Positions 53,356-60,744 of a DNA stretch of 64,000 nucleotides are shown here, in pieces. The notes beneath the pieces were generated by a model, which was not told the origin of the DNA, did not search any database, and saw only the letters and a program-made list of their open reading frames with translations. Within the stretch, counting starts at the first letter, position 1. Each line of letters starts with the position of its first letter. The position numbers and the translations under genes were made by a program. Origin of the DNA: Mycobacteriaceae bacterium (GTDB lineage: Bacteria; Actinomycetota; Actinomycetes; Mycobacteriales; Mycobacteriaceae); assembly GCA_019749805.1 (NCBI GenBank), contig JAIEPH010000028.1:1-64000 (forward strand), written 5' to 3'.

Positions 53356-53382
53356 GGACGAGACACGACGACGGAAAGTTAC
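53356..53382 (-). promoter_or_regulatory. ECF-type promoter of the sigI-like gene
   Basis: Read leftward: GTAAC (53382-53378), 17 bp, CGTCC (53360-53356), in the pattern of ECF sigma promoters (GGAAC-N16/17-CGTC). The ATG lies 7 bp beyond the -10, so the mRNA would be leaderless or nearly so. Confidence 0.65.
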
Positions 53383-53403
53383 CGGCCGCTGAAACAACAG
53401 GGC

Positions 53404-53430
53404 GTAACTTTTTTGGTGGCCGCCTCGTCC
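53404..53430 (+). promoter_or_regulatory. ECF-type promoter of nmrA, mirror copy of the sigI promoter
   Basis: GTAAC (53404-53408), 17 bp, CGTCC (53426-53430): identical boxes and spacing to the leftward promoter. The identity extends to GTAACTTT and CTCGTCCT on both sides. The nmrA ATG lies 8 bp beyond the -10. Confidence 0.65.
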
Positions 53431-53438
53431 TAGCTGCC

Positions 53439-54299
53439 ATGAACCCAATTCTCGTCACGGGCGCAACCGGCAACGTCGGTCGCCCCCTTGTCACACAACT
53501 CCTCAGCGCTGGAGCCGTGGTCCGCGCGGTCACCCGCGATCCGAGCGCCGCACGCTTTCCGGACGGGGTCCAAGTGGTGTCCTCTGCCACCGCGGGTATC
53601 GACGGGGCGTCCGCGGTGTTTCTCAACTCGCGCGCGCTTGGCGACGAAGACGCTTCTTTCGTGCAGGCCACCCGACGGGCAGGCGTCACCCGTCTCGTGG
53701 CACTGTCGGCGATCAACGCGGACGACGATTTCTCGCGGCAGCCCTCGCGCTTTCGCGGCGACCGCAACAAGGAGGTCGAACAGCTCGCGATCGACTCCGG
53801 CCTCGAGTGGGTGAGCCTGCGTCCCACTGTGTTCGTTTCGAACTTCTTCGGCATGTGGGCTCCCCAGATTCAGGCGGGCGACGTCGTCACCGGCCCGTTC
53901 GCGCACGCGTCGACCGCACCGATCTCCGACCGCGACGTGTCCGCCGTGGCAGCCCGCGCCCTACTCACCGATGAGCTTGTCGGCCGTCGCATTCCATTGA
54001 CCGGGCCACAAGCCCTCACCAACACCGAGCTGGTCGATGTCATCGGCGGCGTCGTCGGCCGCCGGCTGTCTTACCGCGAGGTCCCGGCCGAACAGGTGCG
54101 GAACCGCTTCGTCGAAATGGGTTTTGCGGCCGAATTCGCTGACGCCTACATCGCGCTGCTGGCGGCGACGGTCGACACGCCTGCGGTGGTGACCCACGAA
54201 GTCGAGAAGATTCTCGGCCGTCCCGCCGAATCGTTCGCCGACACCGTTTCGGCGAATCAAGCTCAGTTCATGAATCACCAAGGGAAAGAACATGTCTGA
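53439..54299 (+). CDS. NmrA-like NAD(P)-binding protein
   Basis: An atypical SDR/NmrA family protein (286 aa) with the Rossmann motif VTGATGNVGRPLV at the N-terminus and a Gly-rich motif of the GxxGxxG type. It lacks the SDR YxxxK pair at the usual place (FRGDRNKEVEQLA instead), so it may be a redox sensor or an oxidoreductase of the NAD(P)H:quinone type. Its C-terminal part carries GPQALTNTELVDVIGGVVGR, seen in this family. It is first in a two-gene unit with a deazaflavin nitroreductase (8-bp overlap) and is probably transcribed by the divergent SigI-like factor. Confidence 0.87.
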   Translation: MNPILVTGATGNVGRPLVTQLLSAGAVVRAVTRDPSAARFPDGVQVVSSATAGIDGASAVFLNSRALGDEDASFVQATRRAGVTRLVALSAINADDDFSRQPSRFRGDRNKEVEQLAIDSGLEWVSLRPTVFVSNFFGMWAPQIQAGDVVTGPFAHASTAPISDRDVSAVAARALLTDELVGRRIPLTGPQALTNTELVDVIGGVVGRRLSYREVPAEQVRNRFVEMGFAAEFADAYIALLAATVDTPAVVTHEVEKILGRPAESFADTVSANQAQFMNHQGKEHV

Positions 54300-54735
54300 A
54301 CTTCGCCCACCGTGGTACCTCAAACCGATGAACCGGTTCGTCAAGGCGATTCAGAAGCTGGGCATACCGGCCGGCCCTTCGCAGATTCTGACGGTGCCTG
54401 GCCGGAAGACGGGCAAGTTGCGCAGCACGCCGATGACACCGTTCACCCACAACGGCCGTCTCTATACCGTCGCGGGCTATCCCGGCGCCGACTGGGCGGC
54501 CAACGCTCGCGCGGCAGGGGCGGGAACGCTCACCCGGGGCCGCCGATCCCGGCGGGTCAAGATCGTCGAACTGAGCGCCGTCGATGCGGCTCCTGTGCTG
54601 CGCAGCTTCGCCGTCGAAGTTCCGGTCGGAGTTGGATTCGCGAAGCGGTCGGGACTGGTTCGCGAGGGCACACCGGACGAACTCGAAGCTCTTGCGGGCG
54701 AACTGGCGGTCTTCCGCTTTGATCCGCAGGACTGA
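54292..54735 (+). CDS. Deazaflavin (F420)-dependent nitroreductase family protein
   Basis: A 147-residue Ddn-type split beta-barrel protein. The hallmarks are MNRFVKAIQKLGI, the TVPGRKTGKLRSTPMTPF cofactor-phosphate segment and LYTVAGYPGADWAANARAAG, which contacts F420. Family members reduce quinones, nitro compounds or other acceptors with F420H2. The substrate here is unknown. Its start overlaps nmrA by 8 bp, so it is translationally coupled and belongs to the same putative SigI regulon. A SnoaL-like gene converges 10 bp downstream. Confidence 0.9.
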   Translation: MSELRPPWYLKPMNRFVKAIQKLGIPAGPSQILTVPGRKTGKLRSTPMTPFTHNGRLYTVAGYPGADWAANARAAGAGTLTRGRRSRRVKIVELSAVDAAPVLRSFAVEVPVGVGFAKRSGLVREGTPDELEALAGELAVFRFDPQD

Positions 54736-54745
54736 CCCGCCGCGC

Positions 54746-55162
54746 CTATTCGCCCTGCAGCTGCTGATACAGCCCATGCATGTCGAGTTGTCCGCGGTGG
54801 GTGACGAGCATGTCGCCCTGAAACCGGTCGATGTGGATGCCGGCCACCGACACCGCTTTTCCGGTCGGCGCGATGCCACGGAAGAGGCCGGTGTGAGTGC
54901 CCACGAACCGGCAGCGGGATACGCCGTGGGAACCGTCCACGAGTACCTCGTCGAGTTCGTGGCGCCCGTCGGGAAAGGCCGTGAAGAATTCGTCCAGGCG
55001 GCCGATCCATTCGTGCCATCCGACCGGTCCACCCCCGCCGACCTCCACGACCACCCGTTGCGACACCACGGCCTCGAGCGTCGCCCGGTCATTTCGGTCG
55101 ATGGCCGCATAGAGGCAGTGCACGAGATCGCGGATCTCGTTGCCTTCAAAACTCATGCTCAC
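54746..55162 (-). CDS. SnoaL-like ester cyclase/epoxide hydrolase-fold protein
   Basis: A 138-residue NTF2-like protein: N-terminal helix EIRDLVHCLYAAIDRNDRATLEAVV, then WHEWIGRLDEFFTAFPDGRHELDEVLVDG and a beta sheet with RFVGTHTGLFRGIAPTGKAV (typical SnoaL ester-cyclase pattern GxxPTGK). The activity is unknown. The GTG start (55160-55162) overlaps the stop of the LLM gene (GTGA); an ATG two codons in is an alternative. It is probably co-expressed with the F420-dependent oxidoreductase upstream and may act on the same substrate. Confidence 0.82.
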   Translation of the reverse strand: MSMSFEGNEIRDLVHCLYAAIDRNDRATLEAVVSQRVVVEVGGGGPVGWHEWIGRLDEFFTAFPDGRHELDEVLVDGSHGVSRCRFVGTHTGLFRGIAPTGKAVSVAGIHIDRFQGDMLVTHRGQLDMHGLYQQLQGE

Positions 55163-56028
55163 CGCACTTTTCCGATGATCTCCTCCGCGAACCGCTCGAT
55201 GGGCTCGCGGTAGCGCTCGACGTCGTCACCAGGCAGGTCCGCGCCCATCCACGGGGCGCACATCAGGGCGGTGATGCCTGCGTCCTGCGCCCGTTTGTAG
55301 AGATCCGGCGACGGTGGTTCCATCAACGCCAGCATGATGTCGAAAGGCTCACTGGCCCTGCCATATTCATCGCGCAGCTTGGTGATCCTGTCCGCATAGG
55401 ACACCGCTTCGTCCCACCCGTAGGCATAGCCCACCCAGCCGTCGCACAGCCGGGCCGCACGCCGCAGCGCCGCCTCCGATTCACCGCCGCAATGAATGGG
55501 GACAGGTGTCTCCGGATGAGGCTCGATCATCATCTCGGGCACCTGGTAGTGCTCCCCACTCCAGGACACCCAGCCGCCACCCCACAGTGCGCGCAATGCC
55601 GGGATCATCTCGTTGAGCCGTTTACCGCGGGTCGTGAAATCCTGGCCCAGCATCTCGTACTCCTCGCGCATCCACCCGACACCCACGGCCAGCGACACCC
55701 GCCCCTGTGACAGCACAGCGGCCGTGGCGACCTGTTTGGCCACTTCCAGCAGCGGTCGCGCAGGCGCGACGTAGACCGCGTTGGAGAAGCGCAGCCGGCT
55801 CGTCACCGCCGCCATCGCGCCGATCTGCACCCAGCAGTCCGGCCATGCCGTCTCGGGTTCCCACGGAGGCTTACCGCTGGGATGGTCCGGGTAGGGCGAG
55901 GACAGGTTACGGGGATAGATGAGGTGGTCGGCCGTCACCATGCCGTCGTAGCCGGCCTCGTCGAGCATGCGTGCCAGCGGCAGGATTTCTGACGTTTTCA
56001 TGAACGGAGTGCCCGACCAAAACTGCAT
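55159..56028 (-). CDS. LLM-class F420-dependent oxidoreductase
   Basis: A luciferase-like monooxygenase-fold enzyme (289 aa) of the F420 class. The N-terminal MQFWSGTPFMKTSEILPLARMLDEAGYDGMVTADHL (key part LDEAGYDGMVTADHL) is followed by RLRFSNAVYVAPARPLLEVAKQVAT and VGVGWMREEYEMLGQDFTTRGKRLNE (key part VGVGWMREEYEMLG), all characteristic. PIHCGGESEAALRRAARLCDGW is the late phosphate-binding segment. The substrate is unknown. It is coupled to the SnoaL-like gene downstream and divergent from the photolyase gene across 39 bp. Confidence 0.9.
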   Translation of the reverse strand: MQFWSGTPFMKTSEILPLARMLDEAGYDGMVTADHLIYPRNLSSPYPDHPSGKPPWEPETAWPDCWVQIGAMAAVTSRLRFSNAVYVAPARPLLEVAKQVATAAVLSQGRVSLAVGVGWMREEYEMLGQDFTTRGKRLNEMIPALRALWGGGWVSWSGEHYQVPEMMIEPHPETPVPIHCGGESEAALRRAARLCDGWVGYAYGWDEAVSYADRITKLRDEYGRASEPFDIMLALMEPPSPDLYKRAQDAGITALMCAPWMGADLPGDDVERYREPIERFAEEIIGKVR

Positions 56029-56067
56029 CCTGTTTCTCTACCGGGAAATTCGGGCAGCATCAATGGC

Positions 56068-57357
56068 ATGCCCGCACTGTTGTGGTTCAGGCGCGATCTG
56101 AGGCTGCACGACCACCCGGCCCTGCTGGACGCCGCGGCCGCCGGCGGCGACGTCCTCGCCTGCTACGTGCTGGACCCGCGACTGAAGGCATCAGCCGGGC
56201 AGCGACGGCTGCAGTACCTGTATGACGCGCTTCGCGATCTGCACAACAGCCTCGACGGGCGCCTGCACGTAAGCCGCGGCCGGCCGGAGAAGCGCATTCC
56301 GGCACTGGCCAAAGCGACCGGCGCCTCCTCGGTCCACGTGTCCGGGGACTACACGCCGTTCGGCCGGCGACGCGACGATGCGGTGCGCGACGCCCTCGGT
56401 GATGTTTCCCTCGAAGAGTCGGGGTCGCCCTACCTGGTGTCGCCGGGGCGCGTCACCAAGGACGACGGCACGCCCTACCAGGTGTTCACCCCGTTCTACG
56501 CAGCGTGGCGCAAGCACGGTTGGCGGTCGCCCGCGTCGTCGGGACCCAAATCCGCGAAGTGGATTGATCCCGGCGATGCGCCGGGCAGGGTCCAGATCCC
56601 CGACGGCGGTGTCGAATTGGAGCTGCCCGCCGGGGAGGGCGCGGCCCGGCGCCAGTGGAAGTCGTTCGTGCGCAAGCAACTCGAGGGATACGACAAGGAT
56701 CGCAACCGACCGGACCTACCCGCTACCAGCCGGATGTCGGCGCATCTGAAGTTCGGCACCATCCACCCGCGCACCATGGCCGCCGACCTCGGCGATGGCG
56801 CAGGCGCGCAGGCGTATCTGCGTGAGCTGGCGTTCCGCGACTTCTACGCCGCGGTGCTCAACGAATGGCCGGAGAGCGCATGGTGGAACTGGAACAAGGC
56901 GTTCGACAAGATCCAGGTCGACGACGACAAGAACGCACGCAAGCTGTTCGACGCATGGAAGGCCGGCCGCACCGGGTTCCCGATCGTCGATGCCGGTATG
57001 CGGCAGCTCGCCGAAACCGGCTTCATGCACAACCGCGTGCGGATGATCGTGGCCTCGTTTCTGGTGAAGGACCTACACCTGCCGTGGCAGTGGGGAGCCC
57101 GCTGGTTCCTCGACCAACTGGTCGACGGGGACATGGCGAACAATCAGCACGGATGGCAGTGGGCCGCGGGCTGCGGTACCGACGCGGCACCCTATTTCCG
57201 GGTGTTCAACCCGACGACGCAGGGCGAGAAGTTCGATCCCGACGGCGAATACGTGCGCCGGTGGGTTCCCGAAATCGACGACGACTACCCCGATCCGATC
57301 ATCGATCACAAGGAGGAACGGGCCGAGGCGCTGCGCCGCTACGGCGAGATCACTTGA
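56068..57357 (+). CDS. phr: Deoxyribodipyrimidine photolyase (class I)
   Basis: A photolyase/cryptochrome family enzyme (429 aa) that repairs UV-induced pyrimidine dimers with blue light. The N-terminal alpha/beta domain starts LLWFRRDLRLHDHPALLDAA. The helical FAD domain has SRMSAHLKFGTIHPRT, LRELAFRDFYAAVL, the binding-groove tryptophans in WWNWNKAF, and the GFPIVDAGMRQLAETGFMHNRVRM segment (key part AGMRQLAETGFMHNR). NNQHGWQWAAGCGTDAAPYFR is the late FAD motif. Its 3' end overlaps the convergent SDR gene by 8 bp. Mtb lacks this gene at this place; it suits an environmental species. Confidence 0.93.
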   Translation: MPALLWFRRDLRLHDHPALLDAAAAGGDVLACYVLDPRLKASAGQRRLQYLYDALRDLHNSLDGRLHVSRGRPEKRIPALAKATGASSVHVSGDYTPFGRRRDDAVRDALGDVSLEESGSPYLVSPGRVTKDDGTPYQVFTPFYAAWRKHGWRSPASSGPKSAKWIDPGDAPGRVQIPDGGVELELPAGEGAARRQWKSFVRKQLEGYDKDRNRPDLPATSRMSAHLKFGTIHPRTMAADLGDGAGAQAYLRELAFRDFYAAVLNEWPESAWWNWNKAFDKIQVDDDKNARKLFDAWKAGRTGFPIVDAGMRQLAETGFMHNRVRMIVASFLVKDLHLPWQWGARWFLDQLVDGDMANNQHGWQWAAGCGTDAAPYFRVFNPTTQGEKFDPDGEYVRRWVPEIDDDYPDPIIDHKEERAEALRRYGEIT

Positions 57358-58183
57358 TGATCTGTCCGCCGTCGACAGGCAGCGCCACCCCGGTGAGGTA
57401 TCGACCGGACTCCCCGCACAGGTAGACCATGGTGTCGCTGATGACTTCGGGCTCTACCGGCGGGTTGTCCAGCAGCGGTTGCTGCGACGGGCTGAAATTC
57501 GGGTGCTCCACGGACCACTGTGCCATCGCTTCGTTGTAGATCATCGGCGTCGCCACCCCACCGGGATGGACCGTATTGACGCGAATGTTCTTCTCGGCCA
57601 GCGCTATTGCGAAGTGTCGCATCAATCCGATCACGCCGTGCTTGGCGGCGGTGTATCCCGCCGCACCGTGGCTGGCGGTGCCGAAGTCGACCGTGACCGG
57701 CCGGAATCCCGCAGCTGAGCTGGTGATCACGATGGCGCCGCCGTCCCCGTGCTCGAGCATCGCGGGCAGCGCGGCGACGATCGTGAAGTAGACGCCGTTG
57801 AGCATGACGTTCACCGCGTCGACGAACGCCCCGATCCGGCTACCCGGTTCACCGGCTGCCGGCAGGATCCCGGCATTGGCGAGCACGAAGTCGATGCGAC
57901 CGAACTCGGCAACCCCGTTGGAGACCACGGCCTGCAGCGCTTCGAGATCGCGGACGTCCGCGCGCTCGGCCACGATCCGGCGTCCGGTCTTCTCGACGAG
58001 CCTGACCGTCTCGTCGAGATCCTCGGGTGTCGCCAGCGGATAGGCGACGCTGTCGATCTGATCGCACAGATCCAGCGCGATGATGTCGGCACCCTCCTCG
58101 GCGAACCGCACGGCGTGCGCACGGCCCTGACCCCGCGCCGCGCCGGTGATGAAAGCGACTCGTCCGTCGAACTGGCCTGCCAT
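57350..58183 (-). CDS. Mycofactocin-coupled SDR family oxidoreductase
   Basis: A short-chain dehydrogenase (277 aa) of the mycofactocin-associated group. The start MAGQFDGRVAFITGAARGQGRAHAVRFAEEGADIIALD (key part TGAARGQGRAHAV) and the insertion DQIDSVAYPLATPEDLDETVRLVE are typical of that group. NAGI, SS and YTAAKHGVIGLMR supply the catalytic residues. Such enzymes hold NAD tightly and pass electrons to mycofactocin. Alcohol substrate unknown. ATG 58181-58183 is used; the open frame runs 90 codons further without family similarity. Confidence 0.9.
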   Translation of the reverse strand: MAGQFDGRVAFITGAARGQGRAHAVRFAEEGADIIALDLCDQIDSVAYPLATPEDLDETVRLVEKTGRRIVAERADVRDLEALQAVVSNGVAEFGRIDFVLANAGILPAAGEPGSRIGAFVDAVNVMLNGVYFTIVAALPAMLEHGDGGAIVITSSAAGFRPVTVDFGTASHGAAGYTAAKHGVIGLMRHFAIALAEKNIRVNTVHPGGVATPMIYNEAMAQWSVEHPNFSPSQQPLLDNPPVEPEVISDTMVYLCGESGRYLTGVALPVDGGQIIK

Positions 58184-58216
58184 GACGCATGACCCTACGG
58201 GCGCGCGGAATACCCC

Positions 58217-58252
58217 GGACAACCGCGTATGCCAGAATGTCGGCAGTTGTCC
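58217..58252. promoter_or_regulatory. Spaced inverted repeat GGACAAC/GTTGTCC upstream of the DUF2631 gene
   Basis: GGACAAC (58217-58223) and GTTGTCC (58246-58252) form a 7-bp dyad with a 22-bp spacer in the 89-bp divergent region between the SDR and DUF2631 genes. It could be an operator with half-sites two to three turns apart. Confidence 0.3.
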
Positions 58253-58272
58253 GCCCACCGCGAGGAGCCGCC

Positions 58273-58533
58273 GTGACCACCACTGAGGTCGAGCGACACA
58301 CCGGCCGCAATATCGATGTCGAGGAAGTGCCGTCCGCTGAGTGGGGCTGGTCGAAGGAAAACCACAAGGCCATCCACCTCGGCGGCATCGTGGCAGCGCT
58401 CTTCCTGTTGGCGATGATGCGCGGCAACCACGTCGGTCGCGTCGAGGACGCATTCCTCATCGGCTTCGCGCTGCTGATCCTCGGCCTGGTCGGCCGCGAC
58501 TGGTGGCTGCGCCGCCGCGGCTGGATCCGTTAG
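58273..58533 (+). CDS. DUF2631 small membrane protein (Rv2876-like)
   Basis: An 86-residue protein with a polar N-terminus ([30 protein letters not shown], key part [10 protein letters not shown]) and two closely spaced transmembrane helices (about 36-52 and 57-76), ending with a basic [10 protein letters not shown] tail. It fits DUF2631, an actinobacterial family of unknown function; Mtb Rv2876 lies after mpt70 in the same region. GTG 58273 is chosen because GAGGAG lies 6 bp upstream. It ends 9 bp before the convergent hypothetical gene. Confidence 0.85.
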   Translation: MTTTEVERHTGRNIDVEEVPSAEWGWSKENHKAIHLGGIVAALFLLAMMRGNHVGRVEDAFLIGFALLILGLVGRDWWLRRRGWIR

Positions 58534-58542
58534 ACCGAGTGG

Positions 58543-59076
58543 CTAGACCGAGTGCAGCGGGCGCAGTGCGTTCGCGCTGAGGCTGTACAGCGTCTCGGTT
58601 CCTGCGATCTGACTTTTCGATACCGTCGCCGCGCCCAGCGCGTGGGCCTTGAACGCCCGAGCGGCCGAACTGAGCCGATGCTCGACCGGGTCTGCCTTAC
58701 GACTGAACTCGGCGGGCCAGTCCTGACCCCACACCGTCACCTGCGTCAACCCGCGCTTCAGAATCCCGAGCACGCCGGCACGAATCCGCTCGTCGGCGAG
58801 CACACCCGCGCTCAGGGCCAAGGCTCCGCCGAGCGAGGCCATCTTCATCACGTCGGGCAGCGCAGCGTCGGCGCCCAGCGGTGACGCACCCAGGATCGCG
58901 AGCGCCCGCGTGTCGCTGTCGTCGGTGAGCACCACCCGCACGTCCCACCCGGCTCTGGCCTTGTCACACATCCATCCGCCGGCCGATCCGACCAGGTCGG
59001 CAGTGCTCGCGGCCACCACGGTCAGCTGATAGCGACGGCTCCCGATGGCGTTCGATTCGTCGAGGGGCAAAGGCAC
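58543..59076 (-). CDS. Conserved hypothetical protein
   Basis: I do not recognise a named domain. The 177-residue protein has an alpha/beta look at the start (RYQLTVVAASTADLVGSAGGWMCDKARAGWDVRVVLTDDSDTRAL, key part GWDVRVVLTDDSDTRALAILG), then helical segments rich in Ala/Leu, and ends with SQIAGTETLYSLSANALRPLHSV. It has no signal peptide or clear membrane helix. Codon use matches its neighbours, so it looks resident. It converges on the DUF2631 gene. Upstream, between it and the WS/DGAT gene, is a three-copy 22-bp repeat that may control it. Confidence 0.7.
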   Translation of the reverse strand: MPLPLDESNAIGSRRYQLTVVAASTADLVGSAGGWMCDKARAGWDVRVVLTDDSDTRALAILGASPLGADAALPDVMKMASLGGALALSAGVLADERIRAGVLGILKRGLTQVTVWGQDWPAEFSRKADPVEHRLSSAARAFKAHALGAATVSKSQIAGTETLYSLSANALRPLHSV

Positions 59077-59100
59077 CTACGAAGCGTGACACTTTCCCGA

Positions 59101-59155
59101 GGATCTGTAAAGGACCATTTTCGGGTCTGTCTAACGATTTCAGCGGATCTGTAAA
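59101..59155. repeat. Three GGRTCTGT direct repeats at exact 22-bp spacing
   Basis: GGATCTGTAAA (59101), GGGTCTGTCTA (59123) and GGATCTGTAAA (59145) start exactly 22 bp apart, about two helical turns, so all lie on one face of the DNA. They are 25-80 bp upstream of the hypothetical gene (leftward). The layout suggests an operator array. Confidence 0.5.
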
Positions 59156-59189
59156 CCCGGGACGACGGGTCGTCGCGCGTACTCCCTGC

Positions 59190-60620
59190 TCAAACCGCTG
59201 CGGTGGCCATCGGCATCGCGGCGCCCACCTCCGTTAGCCCGCCGGTCAGGCCCGCCGCCTCGCGCATCTCGACGAACGCGTCGATCATCGCGTCGGTGGC
59301 CTCGTGCGGGTCGGTGAGGGTGACGTCGTCGGTGAGCACCGAGATCGCGAGCTGGTCGACATAACTCCACACCGTGATGTTCATGCCGCTGCCGGCGGCC
59401 ACCGGCCCGACGGAGTAGATCTCGGTGACCACGCCGCCTTCGATGATGCCGCGTTCGCGCGGACCGGGCACGTTCGACACCGTCAGATTGAACACGCTCG
59501 CCGACTCGACGCGCCGGGCCTGGCGGCGGAATATCGCAGGCGCCATGGCCGGCGGAAGGTAGGACATCCACGCGGGCAGCAGCGCCGGCCCGAGCAGTTG
59601 GTGATTCTCCTTGGCGATGCCGGTGGACAGCGCGGTGAGCCGCACCCGCTCGAGCGGATCGTCGATGTGGACCGGCAACGACGGGGTGATGTAGGTGAAT
59701 TCGTTGCCGGTTAATCGCTCTCGCGACGGGTTGGTGCTGACCGGAACCCCCGCGATCAGAGGCGATTCGGCGTGCCCGTCGTAGCGCAGCTGCAGACGGC
59801 GCAGGGCCCCCGCGACCGTCGCCAGCACAACGTCGTTGAGGGTGACCCCCAGGTGCTTACCGGTTTCCTTCACGTCCGACAGCGCGAGCGGCGCCGTGGC
59901 GAACCGTCGCGTCGGGGTCACGACGTGGTTGACAAAGCTCGGCGGTGGCGCGAAGTTGCGGGCCAGGTCCGGATGATCGCCGCGCTCCTTGGAGCGCCGC
60001 CGAACCTTTGAAATCCCGGTGGCGGTCTCGCTCACCAGTCGGGGCAGCTTCCGAATCAGGCTGACGTGGTCGCGGCCTGCCTCGGCCAACAGGTGCCCCG
60101 TTGTGCGAGGCATGTCGTCCAGGGGCGGTACCGCCGGGGTTGCGGAAAGGAGCGGCTGCATCGCCTTGGCCATCTGGTTGGCCGATGCGACACCGTCGGC
60201 GAGGACGTGGTGCACCTTGTGAATGATCGCGATCCGGCTTCCGGCCAGTCCCTCGGCGAGGTACATCTCCCAGAGCGGACGGCTGCGATCCAATGGGGTA
60301 CTGGCGATCTCACCGATCAATGCATCGAGTTCCCGGCGGCCGCCGGGTGCGGACACGCGTACCTGATGCAGGTGGTAGTCGAGGTCGATGTCGTCGTTCT
60401 CCACCCACATCGGGTGATGCAACTTCATCGGGATGTCGACGAGCTGATAGCGCAGCGGGCTCAGGGCCATCAATCGCGGATACGCCACCTGGCGAAACAG
60501 ATCGAAGCTGAAACCGTCGACACCCGACACGTCGAGCACGCCGATCTTCAGCGTGTGCATGTGGATCTCGGGTGTCTCGCTGTACAGCATCAAGGCGTCG
60601 ACGCCGTTCAGTCGCTTCAC
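59190..60620 (-). CDS. WS/DGAT family O-acyltransferase
   Basis: A wax ester synthase/diacylglycerol acyltransferase of 476 residues, making storage triacylglycerol or wax ester from acyl-CoA. The active-site motif HHVLADG is in IIHKVHHVLADGVASANQM (about 132-150). The N-terminal VKRLNGVDALMLYSETPEIHMHTLKIGVLD and the late NLTVSNVPGPRERG and GSGMNITVWSYVDQL segments are also typical. GTG 60618-60620 follows GAGGGGGA and starts exactly at the family N-terminus; the longer frame is not used. It is divergent from the DUF427 gene with a strong palindrome between them. Confidence 0.92.
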   Translation of the reverse strand: MKRLNGVDALMLYSETPEIHMHTLKIGVLDVSGVDGFSFDLFRQVAYPRLMALSPLRYQLVDIPMKLHHPMWVENDDIDLDYHLHQVRVSAPGGRRELDALIGEIASTPLDRSRPLWEMYLAEGLAGSRIAIIHKVHHVLADGVASANQMAKAMQPLLSATPAVPPLDDMPRTTGHLLAEAGRDHVSLIRKLPRLVSETATGISKVRRRSKERGDHPDLARNFAPPPSFVNHVVTPTRRFATAPLALSDVKETGKHLGVTLNDVVLATVAGALRRLQLRYDGHAESPLIAGVPVSTNPSRERLTGNEFTYITPSLPVHIDDPLERVRLTALSTGIAKENHQLLGPALLPAWMSYLPPAMAPAIFRRQARRVESASVFNLTVSNVPGPRERGIIEGGVVTEIYSVGPVAAGSGMNITVWSYVDQLAISVLTDDVTLTDPHEATDAMIDAFVEMREAAGLTGGLTEVGAAMPMATAAV

Positions 60621-60681
60621 ATTCCCCCTCGGTCGCCGTCGCCGTCGTGTTCCCCGCGTGCCCCAATCACACTCCTTCATC

Positions 60682-60703
60682 GGCGAAGTCACAGGACTTC
60701 GCC
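60682..60703. promoter_or_regulatory. Perfect 9-4-9 palindrome between WS/DGAT and DUF427 genes
   Basis: GGCGAAGTC-ACAG-GACTTCGCC is a perfect 22-bp dyad, 61 bp upstream of the WS/DGAT start and 41 bp upstream of the DUF427 start. A -35/-10-like pair (ATGACA-N16-TAAGGC) for DUF427 begins 6 bp further right. It is a strong operator candidate, or a hairpin in the WS/DGAT leader. Confidence 0.55.
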
Positions 60704-60744
60704 AAAGAAATGACACTTCGTCGCAGCTTTGTAAGGCTGGGTTC

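Noticed and set aside
59086-59113. Rightward promoter-like GTGACA-N16-TAAAGG
   Set aside because: No rightward gene follows; it overlaps the 22-bp repeats and is better explained by them.
59101-59155. CRISPR-like array
   Set aside because: Only three 8-11 bp cores at 22-bp spacing; no 28-37 bp repeats, spacers of normal size or cas genes.
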